64,000 nt of DNA from Euryarchaeota archaeon UBA52 (GCA_002505455.1 DAVB01000060.1:23269-87268), one strand, 5' to 3'. Counted from the first letter of the stretch, positions 14,963 to 23,868 are shown. A program made the numbers and translations. The notes: generated by a model from the sequence alone, not told the origin.

Positions 14963-17533
14963 GTGTCATTGATCGTCGATACTGCACCATCAAACTCCGA
15001 AGCCAAACCCCGGAGAATACGGGGACTCCATCGAAGAAGGGTTCTTTCCGCCCTATTTCGCTCTGACTTGACAGTAGCCCAGATATCTCGGCAGACCAAT
15101 CTCAGGATGCCCCACGTTTCTGCTGAACTGAAACGCCTCAGAAAAGAGGAAATGGTCGGCAGTACTGGCGCCCCTGGAGCCCGTGGCTCCTCAATATACC
15201 TCACACACAGAGGTAGAGAGGCCATGATCATGGATGAGGCCCACAGGGTCCAGTCATGTACGCCGATCCCCCCTTCAAGTAACGCTGTTTGCATGGTGTC
15301 GCGTGATCGAGATCGACTTCTACTCGCTTCTACCATGCCATTCAATCAAGCTTCAATAGCAATCCCCGATCGCCCCTTTTCTAATACGGACTCCAGTGGA
15401 AGCGAAGGGGTCATTTGGGTGCTCGCCGAAGTAGAAAACCAAACACATCGATGGATCAATCCACATACAGGAAAATTGTGCCCCAAACCGAGTGCAGCAG
15501 TAGATCCAGCTAAGATCGAGTCCTTCTCCGAAGTCGATAGGCCATTGTGCATTTTTCATGCTCGAATAATCGAGTCAGGAAGACCGATTTCAATTATCCC
15601 CGGAACTTGGTTCTCCCCTAAGTTCGAATTGGCGAGACACCCATTCTCCTCACACTCTGAGTCAAGCATACGATTGGGAACCATAAATCCCAATTCTCCC
15701 CCTGTATTTTCACCTGAAATACTTGTAGTTGATATCGAGGGGCGAATGGGTAGATCGCTAATATCAAGAATCATTCCTGATGATTTTCTTGTAATTGGCA
15801 GAGTACAGGATAACAAAAATCCACAATCTGTTTTCCCGCTGGAGGCATTGGATAATTGGATACGTTTAGCCCATCCAAGAACAAATCCTTCAGAACATCG
15901 TCGAAGATCACAGGCCTTGAAAGATAGAATATCATTCAGAAGAAGATCGCGTGTCCCTGAAGAGACTCTAAGAAGATTCAGACTAGACTGGGGAGACTCC
16001 CTCTTCGAGAACAAGACAACCCACACCGATCGTTTGAACACTTCCAATCTCGGCCCCAGAGCAAGACGTTCATTGATCGAATGGGCGATCCAGTCAAATA
16101 CCCAGATTCCGATGTTGGTTGAGATTGAAGAAGACCTGCCAGAACATCTAATCCATGATTGTATGAGACATTTAGATCGAGGCATCATACTAACACACCC
16201 GTTAGTCGATGTCCCTGGAGTAGCCAGGCTGAGTGCTGATCCTGCGCGGCCACTTCCATGGACAAGGTATTCAGATCCTGCTGGATTATCATCTCCTGTT
16301 CGCATCGATGATGGCAAGCCAAACCAATTTTCCACGATTCCAATAAATGAAACAGAATTAATCCAATCAAGGTTGGAAGTTCAATTAGACACCTCAGAGT
16401 CTTCAGATCCGATTATTCTGAAATCAATAGTTGAGATGCTTGGCCGAGATGAGGATTGGGCCAACTTGATTGAAGCAGAGCACCCGGAAGCATCTCTGAT
16501 AGCCACGCCACCGGGTCTTAGATGGCACAGGTGGAAACGAATCAGGGATAGGGTACACATCAAATGGCTGGCAATGATCCGCCTCGAGGATATGCCTGAA
16601 TACGAAGTTCATGAACTCATGAATCAAACCAACACAGATATGCAATCAGCATATTCGGAGCAATTCAGAGAAATAATATCTGAAAATCCAACTTTCGCTT
16701 TTGATGTACGACCAATGACTCCCCCGGAGTCCTCGACTCGGGGATCATCATGGGTTGCTTCACGACTCCTAACTTTTGCAAATTACATCCCGAGAGATAT
16801 GGTTGACGATCTCAAAAGTTGGGCTATTCCTGCATGGCTCCAGAATCCTCCAAGCATATCTGTCGACACACTTTCTGCTGCCATGAAAATACAAGATTGG
16901 GGCAATCCTGACGAATTCTTTGATGAGGTGCATAAGTCAGCGAACAATCATCCAAATTCAGATTTGAGCACCTGGTCAAGATTCGTCCGCATAACGCAGG
17001 GAAGAGGCAGATTGACTCCATCTTTCTCCAGTATTGTAATCCAACATCTTCCCATGGAGTGGTACGCACCATTCTCGGAACAATTATTGTTGAACATCAT
17101 CAAAATGGAAAATTGGTGGGATCAAACCAATATATCTTCCATTCCATGGGCCGCGTTAATACTCAGGCCTAAGGGCGAATATCACACACTACCCGGGACA
17201 AACGGACTAGAACACCCCGGTCCGAGTAAGGACTTACTCCGCAGACTCGAAGACTCAATAGAATCTGAACTGGGCTTGGAAAATCTTGAAGATCTGAAGT
17301 TAATTCATATCTCAGATCTCTTAATGGCCTTAGAAAAAGCCTCAACAGGATCACCTCCAGTAGACGGAAAGAGCCACAAGATGGTTGGGTGGCTAGCCCA
17401 ACCCCTCGATAAATGGCCTGATATGGCGCATATTGAAACCATGCAGGGAGATCCTTTGATTATGGCTAGATTAATCATGGGTCGGAGTAAATATGCTGTC
17501 GATACACGTCCTGAACCGTATTCCATGACTTGA
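14963..17533 (+). CDS. Large protein of unknown function with N-terminal winged-helix domain, 856 aa
   Basis: Residues about 20-95 form a MarR/ArsR-like winged helix: RRRVLSALFRSDLTVAQISRQTN, RMPHVSAELKRLRKEEMV, and a GARGSSIYLTHRGREA wing. The remaining 750 residues match nothing I recognise. They are hydrophilic, rich in Trp, Pro, Ser and Arg, and lack membrane segments, Walker motifs or signal peptide. Short Trp-containing units recur (for example WANLIEAEHP, LRWHRWKRIRD, IKWLAMIRL, WDQTNISSIPWAAL), hinting at a repeated helical fold. The start is the GTG at 14963 or the TTG at 14969, both beside an AGGGGG tract. It reads as a one-component regulator with a large sensor or scaffold region. 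Alone on its strand, flanked by a candidate ncRNA. Confidence 0.75.
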   Translation: MSLIVDTAPSNSEAKPRRIRGLHRRRVLSALFRSDLTVAQISRQTNLRMPHVSAELKRLRKEEMVGSTGAPGARGSSIYLTHRGREAMIMDEAHRVQSCTPIPPSSNAVCMVSRDRDRLLLASTMPFNQASIAIPDRPFSNTDSSGSEGVIWVLAEVENQTHRWINPHTGKLCPKPSAAVDPAKIESFSEVDRPLCIFHARIIESGRPISIIPGTWFSPKFELARHPFSSHSESSIRLGTINPNSPPVFSPEILVVDIEGRMGRSLISRIIPDDFLVIGRVQDNKNPQSVFPLEALDNWIRLAHPRTNPSEHRRRSQALKDRISFRRRSRVPEETLRRFRLDWGDSLFENKTTHTDRLNTSNLGPRARRSLIEWAIQSNTQIPMLVEIEEDLPEHLIHDCMRHLDRGIILTHPLVDVPGVARLSADPARPLPWTRYSDPAGLSSPVRIDDGKPNQFSTIPINETELIQSRLEVQLDTSESSDPIILKSIVEMLGRDEDWANLIEAEHPEASLIATPPGLRWHRWKRIRDRVHIKWLAMIRLEDMPEYEVHELMNQTNTDMQSAYSEQFREIISENPTFAFDVRPMTPPESSTRGSSWVASRLLTFANYIPRDMVDDLKSWAIPAWLQNPPSISVDTLSAAMKIQDWGNPDEFFDEVHKSANNHPNSDLSTWSRFVRITQGRGRLTPSFSSIVIQHLPMEWYAPFSEQLLLNIIKMENWWDQTNISSIPWAALILRPKGEYHTLPGTNGLEHPGPSKDLLRRLEDSIESELGLENLEDLKLIHISDLLMALEKASTGSPPVDGKSHKMVGWLAQPLDKWPDMAHIETMQGDPLIMARLIMGRSKYAVDTRPEPYSMT

Positions 17534-17555
17534 TATCTACAACATTCTTCCGATA

Positions 17556-17840
17556 TAATGCCCGTCCGGCAACACCGCGTCGACGAAGCCCCCACGCCGG
17601 AGGCTTAGGATGAACCGCGGTACCACGGTTCGGGCCACCGGACGACGAAGACCGCCGTGACCTTTTGGTATGATCTGCGGAGCAATCGTACGGATGGAGG
17701 ATGATGGGTCCCCAGATGACTACGGAATGACTCATGGGACAACCCCATCCTCCTACAGACGTCCCGGGGTGGGTCAGGGCCCGGAGCCATCGCGATGATG
17801 GCGCCCGTTACGCCCCGGGGCACAATATCCGCAGTCCTAA
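17556..17840 (+). ncRNA. Candidate structured non-coding RNA, GC-rich
   Basis: The gap between two genes is about 64 percent G+C by hand count (17561-17840) against about 45 percent just upstream, and holds no credible ORF. Perfect complementary segments define helices: 17563-17569 with 17638-17644; inside it 17586-17590 with 17602-17606 and 17612-17617 with 17626-17631; 17675-17681 with 17828-17834; inside that 17696-17703 with 17746-17753, 17708-17712 with 17736-17740, 17763-17769 with 17813-17819, and 17786-17791 with 17797-17802. Elevated GC with nested helices in an AT-richer archaeal genome is typical of stable RNA. It lacks the SRP helix-8 AGCAGCC side and the RNase P CR-V signature, so the class is unassigned. 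Strand is assumed from AT-rich TATA-like words at 17531-17558. Confidence 0.6.
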
Positions 17841-17865
17841 AGTTCGACACTCAAGATGGAGGCAC

Positions 17866-18882
17866 ATGTTCCGACGCGGCCTTCTCGGCGGAACCTTCGA
17901 CCGTGCGCATGAGGGACACGCCATACTAATCGCCCAAGCATTGGAGCATTGTGCCCATCTTGAGATATGGATTGCTAGCGACGATGTTGCGAAGATGAAA
18001 GATAAGAGATGTTGGGACTGGAGCAGACGACGCTCAGAAATCGAGAAGATCATTGAACCAAATTCTAGGGGCAGAGTATCATTCGACGTTCTTCATGATT
18101 CCTTTGGGCCTGCAACCAAACACGCAAATGCAGATGCCATAATATGTACGAATGAGACTCTTCCGGGCTGTGAAGAAATAAACAGAATTCGAATAGAGAA
18201 TCAAATGAAACCCCTTGAAACCATTGTGGTAGAGCATGCCAGAGGGCCTGATGGTCAAGTAATCTCAAGCTCGCGTATTCGCAACGGTACAATAGATCAG
18301 TCAGGAGAATTGTTCGTGCATGAATCAGATTTCAAAGGCACGAAGATCCTCACGTCTGAGGTTGAGTTGATGTTGAAAACTCCTTTCGGCATATTGCATG
18401 AGGGTCCAGAATCCGATCATGGTGTAGCTCTAACCAAGGCCCTTCAATCCATACAAAGCAACTTGAATATCATTGCAGTCGGAGATGTAACTGTTTTGGG
18501 ACTACTCAAACTTTCATGTGTTCCTGACATTGCACTAATAGATGGAATGACAAAACGACACGAGTGGCCCGATACAAAACTCATTGACCGTTCAAAATTC
18601 GACATAATTTCCACCGCTCATAACCCGGCGGGAAAATTAACTCCACAATTATTTGAAACTTGCAAGAACGCTGTCAATTCACTTAATCAGCGGCTAAAGT
18701 CGCTGATCGTAGTTGAGGGAGAAGAAGACCTTGCACCAATAGTACTTCATTTGCTTCTACCTATTGATTCAGTGGTAATTTATGGGCAACCTGGTAAAGG
18801 GGTTGTAACTCGGGTGACCGATCTGGAGACTAAGGAAAATTGCAGGGCTATCCTCGAATCAATGACTTTTGAAAAATCATGA
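17866..18882 (+). CDS. Phosphopantetheine adenylyltransferase fused to GTP-dependent dephospho-CoA kinase
   Basis: Two last steps of CoA synthesis in one chain. Residues 1 to about 165 are the archaeal CoaD nucleotidyltransferase: LGGTFDRAHEGHA (HxGH-type active site), WSRRRSEIEKII, and VISSSRIRNG. The remainder is a DUF359 domain, the archaeal GTP-dependent dephospho-CoA kinase: LKTPFGILHEGPES, IIAVGDVTVLGLL, PDIALIDGMTKR, VVEGEEDLAPI, VIYGQPGKGVV. The frame is open to 17734, but the ATG at 17866 has a GGAGG six bases away and gives the canonical MFRRGLLGGTFD start; the upstream extension would also run through the candidate ncRNA. Confidence 0.88.
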   Translation: MFRRGLLGGTFDRAHEGHAILIAQALEHCAHLEIWIASDDVAKMKDKRCWDWSRRRSEIEKIIEPNSRGRVSFDVLHDSFGPATKHANADAIICTNETLPGCEEINRIRIENQMKPLETIVVEHARGPDGQVISSSRIRNGTIDQSGELFVHESDFKGTKILTSEVELMLKTPFGILHEGPESDHGVALTKALQSIQSNLNIIAVGDVTVLGLLKLSCVPDIALIDGMTKRHEWPDTKLIDRSKFDIISTAHNPAGKLTPQLFETCKNAVNSLNQRLKSLIVVEGEEDLAPIVLHLLLPIDSVVIYGQPGKGVVTRVTDLETKENCRAILESMTFEKS

Positions 18883-18899
18883 GCGAGGAAAAGCCCGCA

Positions 18900-19442
18900 T
18901 TATTCGTGCATGGCCTCAATGCCCAGGCCACTACAAATCATGACTATGGAAACCGAATAAACACCTGGATCAACCCACGTGGTATTAATTGTGGACCAGA
19001 TTACGTAGAACAAAATCCCTCCGACTACCAGCCAGTTTGCCACAATAAGAGACAACTGGCCTTCTGAACCCACCATTTGACGAGGTCTCTGTGCTATTGA
19101 ATATAGGAACGCGCGTAGTCCAGAGGATGATTCTATGCCCCTTCCTCCGACAACGATTAGAATCGTTGCAAGAAGTAATGCAACAACATCACCGAGACCG
19201 ATAGATATGGAAGAATGCGCTGAATACGCCTCAGAGAGGCTTGAACCATCGATGAAGCCTAACCATTCAATTTTCTGACCTGGAGCGAAAGCACCGAATG
19301 TTATGTTGACCAGCGAGACAAAGGCAAGCCACGTCCCTATACAGAATGAAACAACCGACAAGAATCGGCTAGGCTTGGTTACCTCATCCTTCCAAGAACT
19401 CTGTACCATCGCTCGCGCCACCTTGGCCCTCTGTTTAACCAT
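18900..19442 (-). CDS. Unknown four-helix membrane protein
   Basis: 180 residues with about four predicted membrane helices: FLSVVSFCIGTWLAFVSLVNI, SIGLGDVVALLLATILIVVGG, LSLIVANWLVVGGILFYVIW and YSVSIVMICSGLGIEAM. The N-terminus is basic and presumably cytoplasmic. No family recognised. The start lies 19 bases after the end of orc1/cdc6 on the same strand, so it is probably transcribed with it. Confidence 0.65.
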   Translation of the reverse strand: MVKQRAKVARAMVQSSWKDEVTKPSRFLSVVSFCIGTWLAFVSLVNITFGAFAPGQKIEWLGFIDGSSLSEAYSAHSSISIGLGDVVALLLATILIVVGGRGIESSSGLRAFLYSIAQRPRQMVGSEGQLSLIVANWLVVGGILFYVIWSTINTTWVDPGVYSVSIVMICSGLGIEAMHE

Positions 19443-19461
19443 TACCGGGGCGAATCATAAC

Positions 19462-20700
19462 TCAGAGAGGCCTCTGGAGACGATATTTCCCCTTCGAAGC
19501 CTCTACAATAAGTGGTTCTGAGTCTCTCAATTCATTCATAACGTCAAGAGACTCCGGTATCGCCGAATTAATCTGTTTACTCCTTCCGCCACGACCTTTG
19601 CTGACATTCCTTGCGATTATTATTCCAAGATTGTCTAATTCGTTTAGAAGCGAGGATATTCTTCGGGGCGTCAGAGGTTCTATCATAATCCTATGACATA
19701 CTTCTGAATAAGTCCTGAATATTTCCCCGGTGGAAATATTCCTGAGCCCATTGTTTTCATTCAAGCAGATAGAAAAGAGCAGAATCTTTTGTTGAAGAGG
19801 AAGGGTTCTGAGGACAGGAGTTAGCTGGTCATGCTCAAGCTGACTCTGTGCAAGTCTGACATGCCCCTTGTCCACCAAATCATGATCCATTTTTTGCGCC
19901 TTCTTGATTGCAATTCTGAGAAGATCAAGAGCTCTCCGTGCATCGCCATGTTCCTGAGCAGCCAAAGCAGAACACAGTCCGATCACGCCATTATCCAGAG
20001 CACCAGGGCGAACTCCTCTCAGCACCCTATCTTCGAGAATATCGTTTATCTGATCAGCACCATATGGGTGGAAGACAAGATCAATCTGAGCAAGCCTCGA
20101 AGCCACTTGAGGCGTCAACATCTTAGTGAAGTAAAGGTCGTTGCTAATGCCAATGATACAGCATCTGGACGACTCTAATTCCAAGTTGAGATTCGTAAGG
20201 TTGTATATTATCGAATCTCCAACTTTCGAGACAAGGTGATCTATCTCGTCAAGCACTATCACGTGGATACCGCCTCTCCGATCCATTCTCCTACGAAACT
20301 CTTCGAGAACTCTGTCAGTCGGCCATCCAGTGAAGGGAATCTTCACATCTTCATCCCGCTCAAGACAGTTTGCAAGAGCTTGAACAACTCGATATTTGGT
20401 ATCCACAGTTCTGCAGTTAATCGTGTAGGCTTTAACAGCGGTTCCATTAGACCTTCCTTTGGCTTTGAGTTGTTTCAGCACCGTCTTAGTGACAATTGTC
20501 TTTCCTGAGCCAGGAACCCCATACAGGAGCATGTTCGATGGAATATGCCCTCTTAGGGCTTCAACAAGATTCTCCCCAAGAGCTCGAATCTCCTTCTCAC
20601 GATGAGGGAGATTTTGAGGCTCAAAGCCATGTTCGAAAGCCCCCCTGTTTACGAAAAGAGAATCATTTTCGATAAGAGAATCGAAAATATTCTCTCTCAT
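19462..20700 (-). CDS. orc1: Orc1/Cdc6 replication initiator
   Basis: Archaeal origin-binding AAA+ ATPase that marks origins and loads MCM. The Walker A is GVPGSGKT (about residues 60-67), Walker B is VIVLDEIDHL, sensor 1 is IIGISNDLYF, and sensor 2 lies in HGDARRALDLLRIA. The last 100 residues form the winged-helix origin-binding domain (LTPRRISSLLNELDNLGII, GRGGRSKQI wing). 412 residues is typical. The gene is read away from a 384-bp AT-rich gap, the common arrangement of an archaeal initiator gene next to its own origin. Confidence 0.95.
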   Translation of the reverse strand: MRENIFDSLIENDSLFVNRGAFEHGFEPQNLPHREKEIRALGENLVEALRGHIPSNMLLYGVPGSGKTIVTKTVLKQLKAKGRSNGTAVKAYTINCRTVDTKYRVVQALANCLERDEDVKIPFTGWPTDRVLEEFRRRMDRRGGIHVIVLDEIDHLVSKVGDSIIYNLTNLNLELESSRCCIIGISNDLYFTKMLTPQVASRLAQIDLVFHPYGADQINDILEDRVLRGVRPGALDNGVIGLCSALAAQEHGDARRALDLLRIAIKKAQKMDHDLVDKGHVRLAQSQLEHDQLTPVLRTLPLQQKILLFSICLNENNGLRNISTGEIFRTYSEVCHRIMIEPLTPRRISSLLNELDNLGIIIARNVSKGRGGRSKQINSAIPESLDVMNELRDSEPLIVEASKGKYRLQRPL

Positions 20701-21084
20701 TTTTTAACACCCTAATCTTACATATTGCTACACATGATTATCCCCGGTCAGGCCGGGGATGCTCAAATGCGCAGGACTCGACCGATGCACTCTTCGATAA
20801 TAAACGTCCCCTAGAGTTCATTCACTGTGGAACCAGTTAATGCCCATAGTACGGATATAAATGAACACCTTTATTGGGCCTGTTATCGTAATTTTATTAA
20901 CAAAATAAAACACCATGTAGTTTGAAATCTATGCAACGAGCCGAGGCATACAATTCAAAAAAAAAATTCTAAAGAAACCCAATGATAAAAGGTATCTGAA
21001 GAGAATAACAACCCGTTATTCAGCATGGTTAGATCTTCCTTCTCCTGCGCAAAATCGTTGTAATAATGATATTAAATTATAATA
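20701..21084. other. Candidate replication origin (AT-rich gap beside orc1/cdc6)
   Basis: 384 bases without any ORF. Contents: a perfect inverted repeat at 20740-20760 with C4/G4 runs; an ORB-like element read on the minus strand, with a TTCCAC-AGTGAA dyad (20832-20821) followed nine bases later by GGGG (20811-20808), resembling archaeal origin recognition boxes with their G-string. A long AT-rich stretch from 20880 includes TTTTATT/AAATAAAA inverted words and a ten-A run at 20957-20966, plausible as the unwinding element. A second weak dyad AATAAC/GTTATT lies near 21004-21020. Position next to the initiator gene is the main argument. Confidence 0.5.
20740..20760. repeat. Perfect 8-bp inverted repeat, 5-nt loop
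   Basis: ATCCCCGG and CCGGGGAT separated by TCAGG. It lies 40 bases upstream of orc1 inside the candidate origin, far more GC-rich than its surroundings. It could bind the initiator, act as an operator for orc1, or form a hairpin in the orc1 leader. There is no T-run after it on either strand, which argues against a terminator. Confidence 0.6.
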
Positions 21085-21870
21085 TTAATTAACATTAAAA
21101 GAACCGTCGTCATTCACTTGTAACCAATCTCCATCTTCCAGTTGGTGTACTGATTCAGGCAATTCCGCCATCTTGAAACCCGATTCAACGCCCTTGCCGG
21201 ATGCGTAATTGTGAGTGACCAAAACCTTGACCTCAGGATGTCTTTGAACGAATGAAATGACATCGGACGGTCGATGGTGATAGGGAAACTCTCCGATGTC
21301 GGGAACTCCCATTTCAAGGACCACTACATCAACTTCGACGGACCTCCTTTCAATCTCATCACAAGGCCCAGAATCACCACAATGCAGTAGTCTGAAACCG
21401 CTGTTATGAGTCAACTCATATCCATGAGGATCCGTCTCAGGGGTGTGATGTACTGGAAATCTTTCATACACCCAATCTGTACCCTCAAGATGCCCGGATT
21501 CATCCGTATTCCAATGAATCGAGTTCTTCAGAGAATCCTCAAGACTACCTGGAAATGCCATCTTACAAAGCGAAGAGAAAAACTCCTCCCCGCCCGGCCT
21601 TGAATATACTGATAGATCATTATCGCTGTTTGGATCGGTTATGTATTTCCTGTCTAGTAAAATAAATGGCATTCCGAATGTATGGTCTCCGTGCCAGTGT
21701 GTTATCAACACATGAACGATGCTTGAGGAATCAAGCCCTGTTCTCCTGAGCTGAGCCATGATTGTTGGGGGAAGGTCAACCAGGATTTTTCCGTCGATGC
21801 AAATAGATGCGTGTAACCTCCCGGGAGGTGCAAACGCATTGCCTGTACCAATGAAGTCGATACGAGCCAC
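21085..21870 (-). CDS. Metallo-beta-lactamase-fold hydrolase (RNase Z/ElaC-like subgroup)
   Basis: 261-residue MBL-fold protein. It begins RIDFIGTGNAFAPPGR, like RNase Z and related phosphodiesterases, and carries the zinc motif THWHGDH. RLLHCGDSG supplies the bridging Asp and VLVTHNYA the final His. The short length and absence of an obvious RNase Z exosite arm argue against tRNA processing, so a phosphodiesterase or other esterase role is equally likely. It points towards the candidate origin and is divergent from the diflavin reductase. Confidence 0.75.
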   Translation of the reverse strand: MARIDFIGTGNAFAPPGRLHASICIDGKILVDLPPTIMAQLRRTGLDSSSIVHVLITHWHGDHTFGMPFILLDRKYITDPNSDNDLSVYSRPGGEEFFSSLCKMAFPGSLEDSLKNSIHWNTDESGHLEGTDWVYERFPVHHTPETDPHGYELTHNSGFRLLHCGDSGPCDEIERRSVEVDVVVLEMGVPDIGEFPYHHRPSDVISFVQRHPEVKVLVTHNYASGKGVESGFKMAELPESVHQLEDGDWLQVNDDGSFNVN

Positions 21871-21970
21871 GCATTACCCTGTGGGGTGTAGAACTTGACA
21901 ACTTCGATGATCGACTCTCAATCACTGTTCACATGCTAATTTAGTCAAAAATAAGTTTAATTGGCCACGA

Positions 21971-21978
21971 ATATAAAA
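21971..21978 (+). promoter_or_regulatory. Candidate TATA box of the diflavin reductase gene
   Basis: ATATAAAA in an AT-rich stretch 67 bases before the ATG at 22045. With normal archaeal spacing the transcript would start near 22000 and carry a leader of about 45 bases. The gap 21871-22044 holds nothing else recognisable. Confidence 0.4.
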
Positions 21979-22044
21979 CACAAATGAGACGACGATTCCA
22001 TTGATTCATAAGTGAGTCTTCTGTGCAATAATTGGTGTTACAAC

Positions 22045-23868
22045 ATGGCTGAGCCAAGATCCATTCTAATACTCTACGGTTCACAATCCGGCAACTCCGA
22101 GGAACTTGCGATTCAAGCCGGTAAAATGTCCTCTCAGAGCGGACTAAAACCAACAGTCAAGGCAATGGATGAGATTGAGATAACTGAATTACTCACTCAA
22201 CAAAGAGTGCTTGTATGTTGTAGCACTTGGGGAGATGGGGAACAGCCGGACAATGCCGAGGATCTTTGGGAGGCAGCCAATAGCGGCGCTATTGAGAGCT
22301 TGGACGGTATCAATTTCTCAGTACTCGCACTCGGGGATACCTCCTATGACTTGTTTTGCGAGTCTGGCAAAGAGTGGGATAGTTGGTTCCAGTCGAAAGG
22401 AGCAATTCGCGTTCATGATAGAGTAGACTGTGACGTAGATTATGAGGAACCCGCCGGATTATGGATGGCCGCAGTGATCCCCAAAATGGCAGCGATCGAG
22501 GACGTCTTGGTAGAAACAACGCTACCTGAGGAAAACCAGCAGGAAGTCGTCGTCGTTAATTCTGAGGTACCCCCTCCAGAGAAGAGTAGTAAGTCCCAGT
22601 GGTCGGCAAAAAATCCCTACACTTCTCACTTAGATCAAAACTATGTCCTCAATGGAAAAGGATCGGGCAAAGAGACAAGACACATAGTATTCAACCTAGG
22701 ATCCTCAGGGTTAGAGTACAAAGCCGGCGATGCGTTAGGCGTTATCCCAGTTGCTCCTCCCGACTTGGTGGAAGATTTGTTGACAGCCTCCGGATTCGAC
22801 GGATCAGAGAATGTTGAAACTCATATGGGAGAAATGGAATTGAGACAAGCCTTGACTTCGGCCTTCGAAATACACAGACTGTCAAAAAAATGGGTCCGTG
22901 GACTGGGCCAACACCTCAGTACTCCGGAGGAAGTCTCTATCCGAATAGTATCCAGGACAAGGTCCTCGACCAATGATGGAACTATACTCGTTGAGTGGGA
23001 GGGAACGGGCGTTGAAGATGATATCCCGATAGATTACTGTGAAATCGGCTCAGCGACAGACCCCTCGATCGATCTGTGGAACGACTTAGATCAAGACGAC
23101 TCCAAACTGGAGGATTACATATGGAGCCGAGACTATATCGACGCTCTGAATGACTTCGGCCATGTAGTTTCCACTCCTCAGCAACTCGTTGACGGAATGG
23201 ATCGGCTAAAACCAAGATTATACTCTATAGCTAGTAGCCCTGATCACGAGCCAGGCACAGTTCACCTCACAGTTGGAATCGTTAGATACAATCATCATGA
23301 TAGAGACAGGACCGGTCTTGCGACAGGGTTCCTCGCAGATAGGTGCGACGTGGGCGATTCTGAAATTGGCGTCTTTATGTCGCCTACTCGATCATTCATA
23401 CTGCCTGAGGATAGATCAACAGACATAATCATGGTAGGACCAGGAACAGGAATAGCACCATTCAGAGCCTTTTTGCAGCAGAGAGATATTGACGGGGCAA
23501 CCGGGAGAAATTGGCTATTTTTCGGCGATTGGACTGAATCTGGTGAAAATTACTACAAGGAAGAAATGGATGATTGGAAGGAACGGGGAATTTTGACCAA
23601 GCACGACCTAGCATGGTCCAGAGACGGCTCGGAGAAAGTGTATGTCCAGCATCTTATGAAGAAACATGGTGAAGAAATATGGGCATGGATAGACGGTGGT
23701 GCTTACTTCTATGTCTGTGGCGATAAGTCTAGAATGGCAAAAGACGTTCACAAGACGCTAATAGGCATCTGCGCCGAACATGGCGGTATGTCTGAAGAAG
23801 ACGCTCATGAATTCGTGGAAACCCAGATGATGAGGACTGAGAAGAGATATCTCAGAGACGTATATTGA
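22045..23868 (+). CDS. Diflavin reductase, sulfite reductase flavoprotein (CysJ)-like
   Basis: 607-residue FMN/FAD/NADPH reductase. An N-terminal flavodoxin domain starts ILILYGSQSGNSEE and contains CCSTWGDGEQPDNA and LALGDTSYDLFC. The connecting and FAD domain holds RLYSIASSP and TGLATGFLAD. The NADPH domain holds GPGTGIAPFRAFLQQR, FFGDW, and VCGDKSRMAKDVHKTL. The chain ends in KRYLRDVY, whose last Tyr stacks on FAD as in CysJ. The ATG at 22045 is preferred over the frame start at 22012 because the flavodoxin strand then begins immediately. No CysI hemoprotein or P450 partner is nearby, so the electron acceptor is unknown. Confidence 0.85.
   Translation: MAEPRSILILYGSQSGNSEELAIQAGKMSSQSGLKPTVKAMDEIEITELLTQQRVLVCCSTWGDGEQPDNAEDLWEAANSGAIESLDGINFSVLALGDTSYDLFCESGKEWDSWFQSKGAIRVHDRVDCDVDYEEPAGLWMAAVIPKMAAIEDVLVETTLPEENQQEVVVVNSEVPPPEKSSKSQWSAKNPYTSHLDQNYVLNGKGSGKETRHIVFNLGSSGLEYKAGDALGVIPVAPPDLVEDLLTASGFDGSENVETHMGEMELRQALTSAFEIHRLSKKWVRGLGQHLSTPEEVSIRIVSRTRSSTNDGTILVEWEGTGVEDDIPIDYCEIGSATDPSIDLWNDLDQDDSKLEDYIWSRDYIDALNDFGHVVSTPQQLVDGMDRLKPRLYSIASSPDHEPGTVHLTVGIVRYNHHDRDRTGLATGFLADRCDVGDSEIGVFMSPTRSFILPEDRSTDIIMVGPGTGIAPFRAFLQQRDIDGATGRNWLFFGDWTESGENYYKEEMDDWKERGILTKHDLAWSRDGSEKVYVQHLMKKHGEEIWAWIDGGAYFYVCGDKSRMAKDVHKTLIGICAEHGGMSEEDAHEFVETQMMRTEKRYLRDVY

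Noticed and set aside
15556..16335. 259-codon minus-strand ORF inside the 856-aa gene
   Set aside because: Ser/Cys-rich antisense frame; the plus frame has a convincing wHTH domain and spans the whole region.
17771..17786. GGGTCAGGGCCCGGAG resembling the SRP RNA helix 8 GGTCAGG-CCGGA segment
   Set aside because: The obligatory second strand (AGCAGCC) and the GNRA closing stem are missing, so I do not call the block SRP RNA.
17734..17865. 44-codon N-terminal extension of the CoaD-DPCK frame
   Set aside because: It runs through the structured GC-rich block, is not CoaD-like, and the ATG at 17866 has a good GGAGG.
20740..20760. Inverted repeat considered as a transcription terminator
   Set aside because: No T-run follows on either strand and both flanking genes are read away from it or begin beside it; origin or operator role fits better.
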